Shown piece by piece: positions 23,196-33,320 of a stretch of 64,000 nt of DNA. The DNA comes from Xenopus tropicalis (Eukaryota > Chordata > Amphibia > Anura > Pipidae). The stretch is from positions 3,152,982 to 3,216,981 of the forward strand of contig NC_030681.2 in NCBI RefSeq assembly GCF_000004195.4, given 5' to 3'. The position numbers and the translations under genes are program-made. Each line of letters starts with the position of its first letter. Position 1 is the first letter of the stretch. The notes under the pieces are model-generated. The model saw only the letters and a list, made by a program, of their open reading frames with translations. It had not been told where the DNA came from and ran no database searches.

Positions 23196-23662
23196 GTAAG
23201 GGCTTCCAGCTCCTGCTTATAAATCTTTACTTCCTAAAGGGCCTCAGTTCCTGTAATCTCCCCAGCCCCGCCCCATTCTAGGCGCTTGATTGGTCGGCTT
23301 AACTGTCTGTAAAAATGAGCTGCACTCTGATTGGAGAAGCTGCAAGCAGGCATACCCAGTCAGAGAAGAGCAGTAGCCGACCCTGCAGAAAAGAGCGTTG
23401 GTTTAATAAGCTCCAGTCAGTAAAGGGTTTCTGAGAAATAAAAGTACCGGGGGGGCGGGGGGGCTTAGCCTCCATGAAAAGCCGCCCATGAGTCTCTGAG
23501 AGATGCTGCAGCTGCTCCGACACTTCACACTTTCCTGTAACTTCACAACCTGCCAACTGAGTCCCCTCCCCGGCACCATGTGACTACCCTGGCCCCGCCC
23601 ACTCACCCCTATTTGACGCCCAGTAACAGCACCTGAGCGGCTCCGTGTGACAGGGCAGAGCG
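23196..23662 (+). promoter_or_regulatory. GLO1: GLO1 promoter region (GC boxes and CCAAT boxes, TATA-less)
   Basis: GC-box sequences CCCCGCCCC at 23266-23274 and CCCCGCCC at 23593-23600, and inverted CCAAT boxes GATTGG at 23288-23293 and 23329-23334. No TATA box is seen near the start. This is typical of a housekeeping promoter. The exact transcription start cannot be read from the sequence. Confidence 0.5.
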
Positions 23663-23749
23663 ATGGCGGCCGAACAGCAACCGGAGCTGCAGGGTCTGAG
23701 CGATGAGGCGGCCTATAGTCTGTGCAGCGACCCGCACCCCCTCACTAAG
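23663..23749 (+). CDS. GLO1: GLO1 coding exon 1
   Basis: 29 codons beginning [19 protein letters not shown], collinear with the human N-terminus. The ATG is in GCGATGG context. The donor GTCTGAG departs from GTRAGT at the third and sixth positions, and an array begins about 12 bp into the intron. Confidence 0.93.
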
Positions 23750-26700
23750 GTCTGAGTCTCCCCTGTGTGTTTGTTACCCCCCCCCCCATACCCCTGTGTG
23801 TTTGTTACCCCCCCCCCATACCCCTGTGTGTTTGTTACCCCCCCTATACCCCTGTGTGTTTGTTACCCCCCCCCCCATACCCCTGTGTGTTTGTTACCCC
23901 CCCCCCATACCCCTGTGTGTTTGTTACCCCCCCCATACCCCTGTGTGTTTGTTACCCCCCCCCCCCATACCCCTGTGTGTTTGTTACCCCCCCCCCATAC
24001 CCCTGTGTGTTTGTTACCCCCCCCCCATACCCCTGTGTGTTTGTTACCCCCCCCCCATACCCCTGTGTGTTTGTTACCCCCCCTATACCCCTGTGTGTTT
24101 GTTACCCCCCCCTATACCCCTGTGTGTTTGTTACCCCCCCTATACCCCTGTGTGTTTGTTACCCCCCCCCTATACCCCTGTGTGTTTGTTACCCCCTCTA
24201 TACCCCTGTGTGTTTGTTACCCCCCCTATACCCCTGTGTGTTTGTTACCCCCCCCTATACCCCTGTGTGTTTGTTACCCCCACTATACCCCTGTGTGTTT
24301 GTTACCCCTCTATACCCCTGTGTGTTTGTTACCCCCCCCTATACCCCTGTGTGTTTGTTACCCCCCCCTATACCCCTGTGTGTTTGTTACCCCCCCCTAT
24401 ACCCCTGTGTGTTTGTTACCCCCCCTATACCCCTGTGTGTTTGTTACCCCCCCCTATACCCCTGTGTGTTTGTTACCCCCCCCTATACCCCTGTGTGTTT
24501 GTTACCCCCCCTATACCCCTGTGTGTTTGTTACCACCCCCCTATACCCCTGTGTGTTTGTTACCACCCCCCCTATACCCCTGTGTGTTTGTTACCACCCC
24601 CCCTATACCCCTGTGTGTTTGTTACCACCCCCCCTATACCCCTGTGTGTTTGTTACCCCCCCCCCTATACCCCTGTGTGTTTGTTACCCCCCCTATACCC
24701 CTGTGTGTTTGTTACCCCCCCCTATACCCCTGTGTGTTTGTTACCCCCCCTATACCCCTGTGTGTTTGTTACCCCCCCTATACCCCTGTGTGTTTGTTAC
24801 CCCCCCCTATACCCCTGTGTGTTTGTTACCACCCCCCCCTATACCCCTGTGTGTTTGTTACCCCCCCCCTATACCCCTGTGTGTTTGTTACCCCCCCCCT
24901 ATACCCCTGTGTGTTTGTTACCCCCCCCCTATACCCCTGTGTGTTTGTTACCCCCCCCTATACCCCTGTGTGTTTGTTACCCCCCCCTATGTGTTGTTAC
25001 CCCCCCTATACCCCTGTGTGTTTGTTACCCCCCCTATACCCCTGTGTGTTTGTTACCCCCCCTATACCCCTGTGTGTTTGTTACCCCCCCCTATACCCCT
25101 GTGTGTTTGTTACACCCCCCCTATATCCCTGTCAGTGTGCCCCGCGTGGGGGTATATATCCCTGTCAGTGTGCCCCGCGTGGGGGTATATATCCCTGTCA
25201 GTGTGCCCCGCGTGGGGGTATATATCCCTGTCAGTGTGCCCCGCGTGGGGGTATATATCCCTGTCAGTGTGCCCCGCGTGGGGGTATATATCCCTGTCAG
25301 TGTGCCCTGCCGTGGGGGTATATATCCCTGTCAGTGTGCCCTGCCGGGGGGGTATATATCCCTGTCAGTGTGCCCTGCCGGGGGGGTATATATCCCTGTC
25401 AGTGTGCCCTGCCGGGGGGGTATATATCCCTGTCAGTGTGCCCTGCCGGGGGGTATATATCCCTGTCAGTGTGCCCTGCCGGGGGGGTATATATCCCTGT
25501 CAGTGTGCCCTGCCGGGGGGTATATATCCCTGTCAGTGTGCCCTGCCGGGGGGTATATATCCCTGTCAGTGTGCCCTGCCGGGGGGGTATATATCCCTGT
25601 CAGTGTGCCCTGCCGGGGGGGTATATATCCCTGTCAGTGTGCCCTGCCGGGGGGGTATATATCCCTGTCAGTGTGCCCTGCCGGGGGGTATATATCCCTG
25701 TCATGCCATTGGTTGGATCTGTTTCTGAACTTTACTTTCATTTTCCTTTAATACCCGGTCGTTCTGTTACTGCCCCTGCGCTTGGGGCTCAAACCCCGCG
25801 TTGCACTCACTGTTACTGGAATTACAGGCTGTTTCCCTGTATAACCGGGGGCTGAAATAACCCACATTCTTATAATATTTTGTCAAGTTTGTGAGTTTTA
25901 TATGGGCTGTGTCTGTTGTTTTAGGGCTCAGTAGGATCTTATTGTAGGGAGGGGTATTTACTGGTTTCCTAATGCCCCTCAGCTGATAAGTGTTTCACCT
26001 GATTGGTGTCATTCCATCAGCAACATGTCTGTGCGAGAGCTGCGCATTCCTGCCCCGTGTAACTCAGCCTGCAGCCTTGTGCCTTTATATGGGGGGCACA
26101 GAACCCCTCAGTGACTGCTAATATCCTTATCATTTACAGTAGGGGGTACATTATCCCTTATAATACATGAGTGATACTCAGAGTTCCCTGTATAACTCAG
26201 CCTGCAGCCTTGTGCCTTTATATGGGGGGCACAGAACCCCTCAGTGACTGCTAATATCCTTATCATTTACAGTAGGGGGTACATTATCCCTTATAATACA
26301 TGAGTGATACTCAGAGTTCCCTGTATAACTCAGCCTGCAGCCTTGTGCCTTTATATGGGGGGCACAGAACCCCTCAGTGACTGCTAATATCCTTATCATT
26401 TACAGTAGGGGTACATTATCCCTTATAATACATGAGTGATACTCAGAGTTCCCTGTATAACTCAGCCTGCAGCCTTGTGCCTTTATATGGGGGGCACAGA
26501 ACCCCTCAGTGACTGCTAATATCCTTATCATTTACAGTAGGGGGTACATTATCCCTTATAATACATGAGTGATACTCAGAGTTCCCTGTATAACTCAGCC
26601 TGCAGCCTTGTGTCCTTATATGGGGGGCACAGAACCCCTCAGTGACTGCTAATATCCTTATCATTTACAGTAGGGGGTACATTATCCCTTATATCTGTAT

Positions 26701-29700
26701 TTCTGTCCCTTTAATAACTGTAAATATAAATCACAAGTTATAAATCACGTTATCCCTGCGACACAGACAGTAATTTCTGGGTAATTGCTGCTTTTCTAGG
26801 ATTTTATGCTACAACAGACGATGCTCCGGATAAAAGACCCCAAAAAGTCCTTGGAATTTTACACAAATGTTCTAGGAATGACGTGAGTAGAGGGTTCGTT
26901 ACAATGGGCAGTTTGTATATAATGTGTGGGGGAAGTTGTTCATCTTTAAATAAACTCTCAGTATGATGTAGACTTTGATAGTTTGAGACAATTTGCAATT
27001 GGTCGTCTTTTTTTTTTTTTCATTTATTTCGCTTTCTGATTAGCAGTTCTGCAGTTTGTTTTTTCAGCAGCTATCTGGTTGCTATGATCTTATTTACCAT
27101 AGCAACCGGGCAGTAGTTTTAATGAGAGACTGAAATATGAATAGTGGAGGGACTGAATAGGAAAATAAGGAATAAAAAGTAACAATAAAACTGGAGCCTC
27201 ACAGAGCAATAGGGTTTGGCTGCCGGGGTCAGTGACCCCCATTTGAAAGCTGCAAAGAGTCAGAAGAAGAAGGGAAATAATTAAAAAACTATAACAAATG
27301 AATAAGGAAGACCAATGGCAAAGTTGCTAGGAATAGGGCATTCTGAAACATACCGGGTTTCACTATTCATTCAAGCTCTTTCTCATGGTATTTGCAGCCT
27401 CCTTCAGAAATTTGACTTCCCATCTATGAAATTCTCGCTCTACTTCATGGCCTACGAGGACAAGAAGGATATCCCGGCGGACGTGAATGAGAGAACGGCC
27501 TGGACATTTTCGCGGAAGGCGACGCTCGAGCTCACACAGTAAGCTTTGCTGCCTAATGGGAATAATGTGTTTCATTGGGATAATTCCTGCTCCTCTGTAT
27601 AAGGGTGAAGACACACAGAGCTATTAGTAGCAGCTACTAAAACAGACAATGCTGATCATTTACTGATAATTGTCTCTACGTGTTTAGTAGAGGCAATTCT
27701 CAGTATTGTCTATGGCAGGGGATTATCTGGGGTTTAGTAACCGTGACAAGTAGCTGCTACTAAGTAGCTCTGTGTGTCTTCACCCTAAGAGTGAGTGCCT
27801 CTTTATAGGCTAATGTCGCACCAGGCTGTGCTGGAAGCCCCTGCACCACCTCCCATAGGTTTGTAGGGAAATTGCTGCTGCCCAATGGGAAGAGGGTGGT
27901 TTGTGTGGGGCATTAACCTATGGGTTAGCAAAGTGACCCTGAGTGATGTTACTGGTGAATCCCAGCACCTTGTGTCTCCAAAACTCAAGGTCCGGTTAGC
28001 TGGAAATAAAGCAGGGCTGACAGTTTCCCAAGGGCTGGCCAGGGGAGCCGGGTCCCTGACAAGTAGCTCCGTGTGTTTTCAACCTAAGGGTGTAGACACA
28101 CAGAGCTACTAGTAGCAGCTACTTTTTCATGGCTACTAAGGGCTCTGGCACACGGGGGAGATTAGACTTACATGTTCGCCGGCGGGATGGCGGGTCATGG
28201 CAACTCGGGGAGATTAGTCGCCCGCGAACAGGGTGTTTTGTCGCGGGCGACTAATCTCCACCGTGTGCCAGAGCCCTAAATGCCCGGAATTCCCCTGCCA
28301 TAGACAATACTGAGAATTGCCTCTGCTAAAACACACATAGAGACAGTTATCAGTAAATGATCAGCATTGTCTGTTTTAGTAGCCGTGACAAGTAGCTGCT
28401 GCTATTATTATTATTATTATTATTTATATAGCGCCATCCGTTTACGCAGCGCTTTACAGAATAGAGGGGTACAAAAGACAGAACAGTTAACGTATACATA
28501 TAAACGATTCACAGAATTGGGTTACAGTTACATTTGGATGAGAATTGGAGACACTTGGGGGAGGACCTCACTCGCAAGAGCTCACATTTTAGTAGGTCTG
28601 TGTGTCTTCACCCTAAGGTGACAAACACTATTGTGAGTGAATAAAAACCTTATACAATATATTCTCCTGGGATATCCCTGCCTGGGGGCCCCTCTGGGTC
28701 ACACACAATCTCACATTTGTTATAAATACAAAGGATTATATTGTATATCTAGTTCCCCAAGAAGCCCCTCCGGTGATGGGGGGGCAAATCCCCTCCTTGT
28801 TCCTTCTGCCATAACCAACCCCGGCACGCTCGGCCTTGAATAATAGAGACTTGCAGGAAGCTACAACTTGTTTATTGTAAACACGAAATTGGATCTTCTT
28901 CATCCTGCCACGTTGAATCTCATTTTGTGTTTCTGCCTGACAGCAACTGGGGAACAGAAAATGACGAGAAGCCGTATCACAATGGCAACTCCGACCCCCG
29001 GGGATTTGGTGAGTAACAGTAATGGGTGAATGCTCCACAGCTATAAAAATGGCCGCAACTCTTTAAAATTGCAGCGACTAGTTGCAGTAAATTATGATCT
29101 AATCTATGGCGAGAAAGTCACTAGTCACTGTGATTAGTCACTGCAACTGACTTTTTAAAGGGCCATGACCGATGGGGCATTTTACTACACACAGTAAAAC
29201 ACAGGGTCCCTTTAAATGGAGCTGCACCCAGGATGCAGTTGTACCTAACGGGTGCTCATTTTACATATTTCTATAAATGATTAAATCTGTAGCTTTATTG
29301 CAGAAATAATAAACTGCAAGTATTCTTCCCCACACACAGTATTAGGGGAAGACACACAGTGCTACTAGTAGCAGCTACTTGTCACGGCTACTAAAACAGA
29401 CAATGCTGGTCATTTACTGATAATTGTCTCTATGTGTGTTTGGCAGAGGATATTCTCAGTATTGTTTATGGCAGGGGATTGTCTGGGGTTTTGTAGCCGT
29501 GACAAGTAGCTCCGTGTGTCTGCACCCTTATAGTGTTATATACAGTGTATTACTCACACAGTTCAATCTCTCAGGCCCATTGGCTTAGAGCAGTAGAGCC
29601 CTGGGGGGACCCCTGCCTAAGGGTGAAGACACACTGAGCTACTTAGTAGCAGCTACTTGTCACGGCTACTAAACCCCAGAAAATCCCCTGCCATAGACAC

Positions 29701-29832
29701 ACGTAGAGACAATTATCAGTAAATGATCAGCACTGTCTGTTTTAGTAGCTGCTACTAGTAGCTCTGTGTGTCTTCTCTATCATTCTGTAAGCTTTGTCAT
29801 AAGGCTGATTAGGGGTGAGATGTGGACTGTGC

Positions 29833-29864
<32 letters not shown>

Positions 29865-29880
29865 ATCTATATCTATATCT

Positions 29881-29932
<52 letters not shown>

Positions 29933-31438
29933 ATCCTTACCCAGATATTGTGGGCTGCATACCTGATTGGCTGCTACACCATTGTTTTTCCATGTATTAT
30001 TTTGAGCTAAATGGGGGCCCTGACCAAATGTGGCTCAATGCCCCACCCACCTGCATTTTTGCTTGGGGGTCTTGGAAACAATCCAGATTTTTATCTCACA
30101 GCAGCCACCCACACACAGATTGCTCCAATTGCCTAGTGAGTGGCCTCAGCGGGGCTGTTATTATTATCATCCTTATATAATGCTAACATGTTTAGGACCA
30201 CTTTAGAAATTTTATATATATGTTCCTGCCCCATGGAGCTTACAATCTAAAGTCCATATGCACATACAATGGTCCATTTACCAAGAGCCAATTAACCTGC
30301 CTGTACATATTTGGAATGTAAGAACCCAACCAGACACAATGCAGACTCCTTGCAGATAAGTGTCCTGCCCGGAATTGAACTCGGGCCCCGAGCCCTGCCT
30401 AGCAGCAATACTGACCCCTCTGTGTTTTCTCTCTGTTAGGGCACATTGGCCTGGCAGTGCCAGATGTCTACGCTGCCTGTAAGAGATTTGAGGAACTCGG
30501 CGTCACCTTTGTAAAGAAACCAGATGATGGTGAGAATATTGATTTATTATAAGGGTTTTATGCTACCTGCTGCTCAGGGCTGGGGGGGGGGGGTGCTACC
30601 TGCTGCTCAGGGCTGGGGGGGGGGGGTGCTACCTGCTGCTCAGGGCTGGGGGGGGGGGGGTGCTACCTGCTGCTCAGGGCTGGGGGGGGGGGGGGGGTGC
30701 TACCTGCTGCTCAGGGCTGGGGGGGGGGGGGGGGGTGCTACCTGCTGCTCAGGGCTGGGGGGGGGGGGGGGGGGGGCTCTCTGCTCTCTCTGCCCCGACT
30801 GCCTGACTTGTATAGGTCCTTTCCCAATCGCAATGGGATGGAGCTCCTGTTTATATGTTTTAGATGTACCCTCATTATTAGAGTAACTATAACATATACG
30901 TGCAGGCAGGGCTGGAACGAGGGGTAGGTAGAGTGGGTGGCTCCCTAGGGTACAACGCCATGGGGGGCACAACTTGGAGGTCAGTAAGTAAGTCGGCTAA
31001 CTGTAAGGCCTAACATAACTCACTGATAGTAAAATGCACCTAGAAGTGAGGGATATCGCACAAAATCCAGCAGTTTGTTTTGATAAACGTTCAACCCGCA
31101 GCCCCACCCCAAAAGCAATTTTACACATCAGGTGTAACCAGTTCGTGCAGTTAATCGATCCCCACCTGATTTAATTAACCTGATAAATGATGTGTATCTG
31201 CCAGTACCCACAAGGCTGAGCTGCCACAACATGGGGGAACCACAGAGGGGAAGGTGATCAGACCCCCCCCCGCATATACATTTTACCCCCCGTGTTAATG
31301 GGGGGGCGGCACTTTATTACATTCACTGGTGTTTGTGCTTATTCTTTAGGCAAAATGAAAGGATTGGCCTTCATTCAAGACCCTGACGGATACTGGATCG
31401 AGATTCTCAGCCCCAATACCATGCTGTCTATCATCTAA
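23663..31438 (+). CDS. GLO1: Lactoylglutathione lyase (glyoxalase I), six exons, complete
   Basis: Zinc metalloenzyme that turns the methylglyoxal-glutathione hemithioacetal into S-lactoylglutathione in the cytosol, the first step of methylglyoxal detoxification. Joining 23663-23749, 26800-26882, 27398-27538, 28944-29008, 30440-30529 and 31350-31438 gives 184 residues, the same length as human GLO1. Zinc ligands fall at Q35, E101 (ATLELT), H127 (GHIGLAVPD) and E173 (GYWIEI), matching Q34, E100, H127 and E173 of the human enzyme, with one extra N-terminal residue compensated by a deletion near 113. Family landmarks include [27 protein letters not shown] and FIQDPDGYW. The exon 1 donor (AAG|GTCTGA) is weak; the other introns have GTGAG or GTAAG donors. 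No frameshift or stop is seen, so it should be functional. Introns are full of MITEs and tandem arrays. BTBD9 follows on the same strand, as in human. Confidence 0.97.
23760..25121 (+). repeat. 28-30 bp C-rich minisatellite in GLO1 intron 1 (about 47 copies)
   Basis: The unit is CCCCTGTGTGTTTGTTA followed by 5 to 11 C and usually TATA. It starts about 10 bp after the exon 1 donor. Early copies read CCCCCCCATA and later ones CCCCCTATA; a run near 24520-24840 has ACCACCCC. All three plus-strand frames are stop-free (over 650 codons), a composition artefact. Confidence 0.97.
25122..25704 (+). repeat. 36-bp minisatellite in GLO1 intron 1 (about 16 copies)
   Basis: The unit is TATATATCCCTGTCAGTGTG followed by CCCCGCGTGGGGG in the first five copies or CCCTGCCGGGGGG in the later ones; one copy (near 25306) is an intermediate, CCCTGCCGTGGGG. 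It abuts the C-rich array directly. Confidence 0.97.
25705..26057. other. Unique part of GLO1 intron 1
   Basis: No repeat or exon recognised. Confidence 0.5.
26058..26692 (+). repeat. 131-bp array in GLO1 intron 1 (about 5 copies)
   Basis: The unit includes AACTCAGCCTGCAGCCTTGT, TATGGGGGGCACAGAACCCC and GCTAATATCCTTATCATTTA followed by CAGTAGGGGGTACATTATCC. The last part closely resembles one arm of the hairpin MITE at 44482-44662 (CTAATATCCTCATATTTTAC then AACAGGGGGTACTTCATTTA). The monomer therefore seems to contain half of that element. Confidence 0.95.
26800..26882 (+). CDS. GLO1: GLO1 coding exon 2
   Basis: 83 bp. It begins [18 protein letters not shown] and ends in the T codon split 2/1. 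It carries zinc ligand Q35 in QQTM. Acceptor TTTTCTAG, donor GTGAGT. Confidence 0.96.
26946..27340 (+). mobile_element. T2-type MITE in GLO1 intron 2
   Basis: Same family as 4788-6747, 31777-32164 and 32570-32961. It begins TTAAATAAACTCTCAGTATG and contains AGCTATCTGGTTGCTATGAT and CTGGAGCCTCACAGAGCAAT. Its right end is degraded near GGGCATTCTGAAACATAC. Confidence 0.75.
27398..27538 (+). CDS. GLO1: GLO1 coding exon 3
   Basis: 141 bp, residues 57-104. It contains [16 protein letters not shown] and ATLELT with zinc ligand E101. Acceptor TATTTGCAG, donor GTAAGC. Confidence 0.97.
27603..27785. mobile_element. Harbinger-like MITE, TAA target site (GLO1 intron 3)
   Basis: Left end GGGTGAAGACACACAGAGCT and right end AGCTCTGTGTGTCTTCACCC are perfect inverted repeats, with TAA at 27600-27602 and 27786-27788. 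It has long internal complementarity and no coding capacity. Related copies are at 28088, 29345 and 29621. Confidence 0.9.
28140..28276. mobile_element. Nested MITE with GGGCTCTGGCACACGG ends
   Basis: Left GGGCTCTGGCACACGG and right CCGTGTGCCAGAGCCC are perfect inverted repeats, with TAA at 28137-28139 and 28277-28279. Internal arms GGGAGATTAG and CTAATCTCC and the GTCGCCCGCG/CGCGGGCGAC pair add to the fold. It lies inside the older MITE at 28088-28613. Confidence 0.9.
28403..28592 (-). mobile_element. SINE/L2-like 3' fragment nested in a MITE
   Basis: Reads (TTA)n, TTTATATAGCGCCATCCGTT, ACGCAGCGCTTTACAG and, at the far end, GCAAGAGCTCACATTTTAGT. This is the reverse complement of the family's 3' end, as at 60886-61035. 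It splits the MITE's right arm after AAGTAGCTGCTG. Confidence 0.75.
28944..29008 (+). CDS. GLO1: GLO1 coding exon 4
   Basis: 65 bp, residues 104-126. It contains [20 protein letters not shown]. It is one residue shorter than human in the NDEK-P segment, which restores the overall 184-residue length. Acceptor GCCTGACAG, donor GTGAGT. Confidence 0.97.
29345..29527. mobile_element. Harbinger-like MITE, TTA target site (GLO1 intron 4)
   Basis: Left end GGGGAAGACACACAGTGCTA, right end TAGCTCCGTGTGTCTGCACCC, flanked by TTA at 29342-29344 and 29528-29530. Same family as 27603-27785, moderately diverged. Confidence 0.85.
29621..29777. mobile_element. Harbinger-like MITE, right end worn (GLO1 intron 4)
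   Basis: Starts GGGTGAAGACACACTGAGCT after TAA (29618-29620). The right end AGCTCTGTGTGTCTTC is followed by divergent sequence, so the last bases and the target duplication are lost. Confidence 0.8.
29832..29932. repeat. TA-rich microsatellite
   Basis: (TA)n, then ATCTAT hexamers, then (TA)n. Tyr/Ile open frames over it are artefacts. Confidence 0.95.
30155..30420 (-). mobile_element. tRNA-derived SINE, minus orientation (GLO1 intron 4)
   Basis: The right end GGAATTGAACTCGGGCCC, followed by AGCCCTGCCTAGCAGCAATA, is the reverse complement of a tRNA-like head: the B-box-like GAGTTCAATTCC. The body contains GGAGCTTACAATCTAAAG. The left end GTTATTATTATCAT is the reverse complement of an AT-rich 3' tail. 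Coordinates are approximate. Confidence 0.65.
30440..30529 (+). CDS. GLO1: GLO1 coding exon 5
   Basis: 90 bp, residues 126-156. It begins [20 protein letters not shown] with zinc ligand H127 and ends PDDG. Acceptor CTCTGTTAG, donor GTGAGA. Confidence 0.97.
30560..30776 (+). repeat. G-tract minisatellite in GLO1 intron 5 (6 copies)
   Basis: The unit is TGCTACCTGCTGCTCAGGGC then T and a poly(G) run. Successive G runs read 12, 12, 13, 16, 17 and 20. It begins about 30 bp downstream of the exon 5 donor. Confidence 0.95.
31350..31438 (+). CDS. GLO1: GLO1 coding exon 6 (terminal)
   Basis: 89 bp including the TAA stop at 31436-31438. It contains [20 protein letters not shown] with zinc ligand E173. 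Acceptor TTATTCTTTAG. Confidence 0.97.
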
Positions 31439-31502
31439 CGGCAATAATATGGCGGCTGTTTGGCGCATACAGAAAGTGTTCATTTCCGTGAGGAATTTTA
31501 GA

Positions 31503-31508
31503 AATAAA
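31503..31508 (+). terminator. GLO1: GLO1 poly(A) signal
   Basis: AATAAA lies 65 bp after the stop codon, giving a very short 3' untranslated region. Confidence 0.75.
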
Positions 31509-31776
31509 TAATGTTTATTATGCGCTTATTCTCCTTTCCCTGAAATGCTTCTCACCAAGCTGCTTCCCTGTTACTCCTGGAGCAGGAGTGGCACGACCCC
31601 GGCCTCCCTAATTACCCCCTGACCCTCATGGGGTAACGGTTTAGGCGGCTGGATTGCCAGACCTGCTCCAGAAATTAGCACAGAGCCACTAGTGGCACAA
31701 ACAGAAAGTGTGTTTATTTTTTCCTTGGAATAGACAAGTATTTACCCTATTTTGGGCAATTTTTTGGCTGTTCACT

Positions 31777-32164
31777 TTAACCTTTAATATGTTAGAGAAT
31801 GGGTAATTCTAAGCACCTTTTCAATTGGTCTTTTGCTTCCAACTCTTTGCAGCATTCAAATAGGGGTCACTGACCCCGGCAGCCAAAACCTATTGCTCTG
31901 TGAGGCTCCAGTTTTATTATTACTTATCTTTCTATGCAGTCCATCCCCTATTCATATTTTCATCTCATATAAACCACTGCCTGATTGCTATTGTCAATAA
32001 GACCCTAGCAACCAGATAGCTGCTAAAATACCACACGGAGAGCTGCTGAACAAAAAGCTAAATAACTGAAAAAACATAAGAAATGGAGACCAATGGCAAA
32101 TTGTTTCAGGATATCAATGTCTACATCATATTTAAAGTTAATTTAAAAGTGAACTATCCCTTTA
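31777..32164 (-). mobile_element. T2-type MITE downstream of GLO1
   Basis: Opposite orientation to the 26946 copy. It starts at TTAA (31777-31780), includes GGGGTCACTGACCCCGGCAG and CTAGCAACCAGATAGCTGCT, and ends AAAGTGAACTATCCCTTTAC. The TTAAAGGG-type end is present on the reverse strand with one change. Confidence 0.85.
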
Positions 32165-32569
32165 CTGTAAGTGCTGGGGTGACAGCCAGTCAGATCTGAC
32201 AAACAGGCCACACATTGGCTGATTTGGCTACATCCAACCAATTCCTATGGACAATGTATTCTTGGGGTATTTGGCTGCATTCTGGGAACCCTGCAGCCCA
32301 CACTGCCAGCCCATTGGATAGAACCAAACCATGCCCGGTGCAGCCAGCTATATCACTAAAGAGTATAACTTTGCACATGTTCTAGTGAATACACTACCAT
32401 TTCCCAGTAGGGGGGGCTGTTTGGCTGCACTACCATGGGATCCAATAAGAACGCAGTCAGTCTATCAGCTATAAATCCCTCTATAATCATGGCAGCAGTT
32501 CTTTCAGTGGTTCCCTCGAGGCGCACAGTATAGGGGGACCCCACCCCGAGCATCCTGGGTGGGTCACAT
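32165..32569. other. Unique intergenic sequence
   Basis: No exon recognised. The minus-strand open frames at 32190-32378 and 32356-32553 have no family motif. Confidence 0.4.
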
Positions 32570-32961
32570 TTAACTTTTAGTATATTATAAAATGCCCCAT
32601 TCTAAGCAACTTTTAAATTGGTCTTCATTATTTATATTTTTTTAATTATTTCCCTTCTTCTTCTGACACTTTGCAGCTTTCAAATGGGGGTCACTGACCC
32701 CGGCAGCCAATAAATTACTGCTATGTGAGGCTCCAGTTTTAGTGGTACTTTATATAACTTTTTTTATATTCAGGTTTTCTCCTATAAATAAATGTAGTTT
32801 CTCATTCAAACCACTGCCTGGTTGCTAAGGTAATATGGGCCATAGCAACCAAATAGCTGCTGAAACGCCAAACTGGAGAGCTGCTGAACAAAAATTGAAA
32901 AACTATAAATAAAAAATGAAGACCAATTGCAAATTAACTCAAAGATGAACAACCCCTTTAA
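32570..32961 (-). mobile_element. Another T2-type MITE
   Basis: TTAA at both ends (32570-32573 and 32958-32961). The body matches 31777-32164, including GGGGGTCACTGACCCCGGCA and CATAGCAACCAAATAGCTGC. Confidence 0.85.
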
Positions 32962-33320
32962 TGTGACTTTCTCCCTCTTGTGTTACATGGGTGATTGTCC
33001 CTTTAATATCTGCATTTCTGTGTGGTCCCTGGGGGCAAATGTACAGCCACTGGTATATAAAGTGTTAATACCAACCTTTCCACTCTCTGCCATCCATTTA
33101 CAGCACTGTGGGAAAATTACCGCACCCCAGTATTACTGAATTTGATGGTATTGCCGTATAGCGTGATATTACAATTAGTGCCTTCGTTAGGAACCAGTGT
33201 TAAACCTTGATTGACTGAGATCATGTGATCAAATTGGATTTTTTTATGCCAAATAAAAGGTTTAATACAAACATTCTGCTTCCTGTTATCATTTATGTAC
33301 ATGGGAATGTGTGTCTGCCA
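32962..33320. other. Unique intergenic sequence
   Basis: Nothing recognisable. It ends at the inverted 94-bp satellite. Confidence 0.45.

Larger units (their letters stand above)
28088..28613. mobile_element. Second Harbinger-like MITE, with two nested insertions
   Basis: GGGTGTAGACACACAGAGCT at the left and TGTGTGTCTTCACCC at the right, with TAA at 28085-28087 and 28614-28616. The element is interrupted by another MITE (28140-28276) and by a SINE-like fragment (about 28403-28592). Confidence 0.87.

Noticed and set aside
22134..23199. Plus-strand frames with a 32-residue repeat upstream of GLO1
   Set aside because: The 96-bp unit is stop-free by chance and divisible by three. Single-base deletions break the frame and there is no gene context.
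23703..25855. Three overlapping plus-strand frames of over 650 codons
   Set aside because: They cover GLO1 intron 1 minisatellites; all three frames being open shows it is composition, not coding.
29766..30010. Tyr/Ile-rich frames
   Set aside because: Translation of a TA microsatellite; the same applies to 46799-47333 and 57409-57636.
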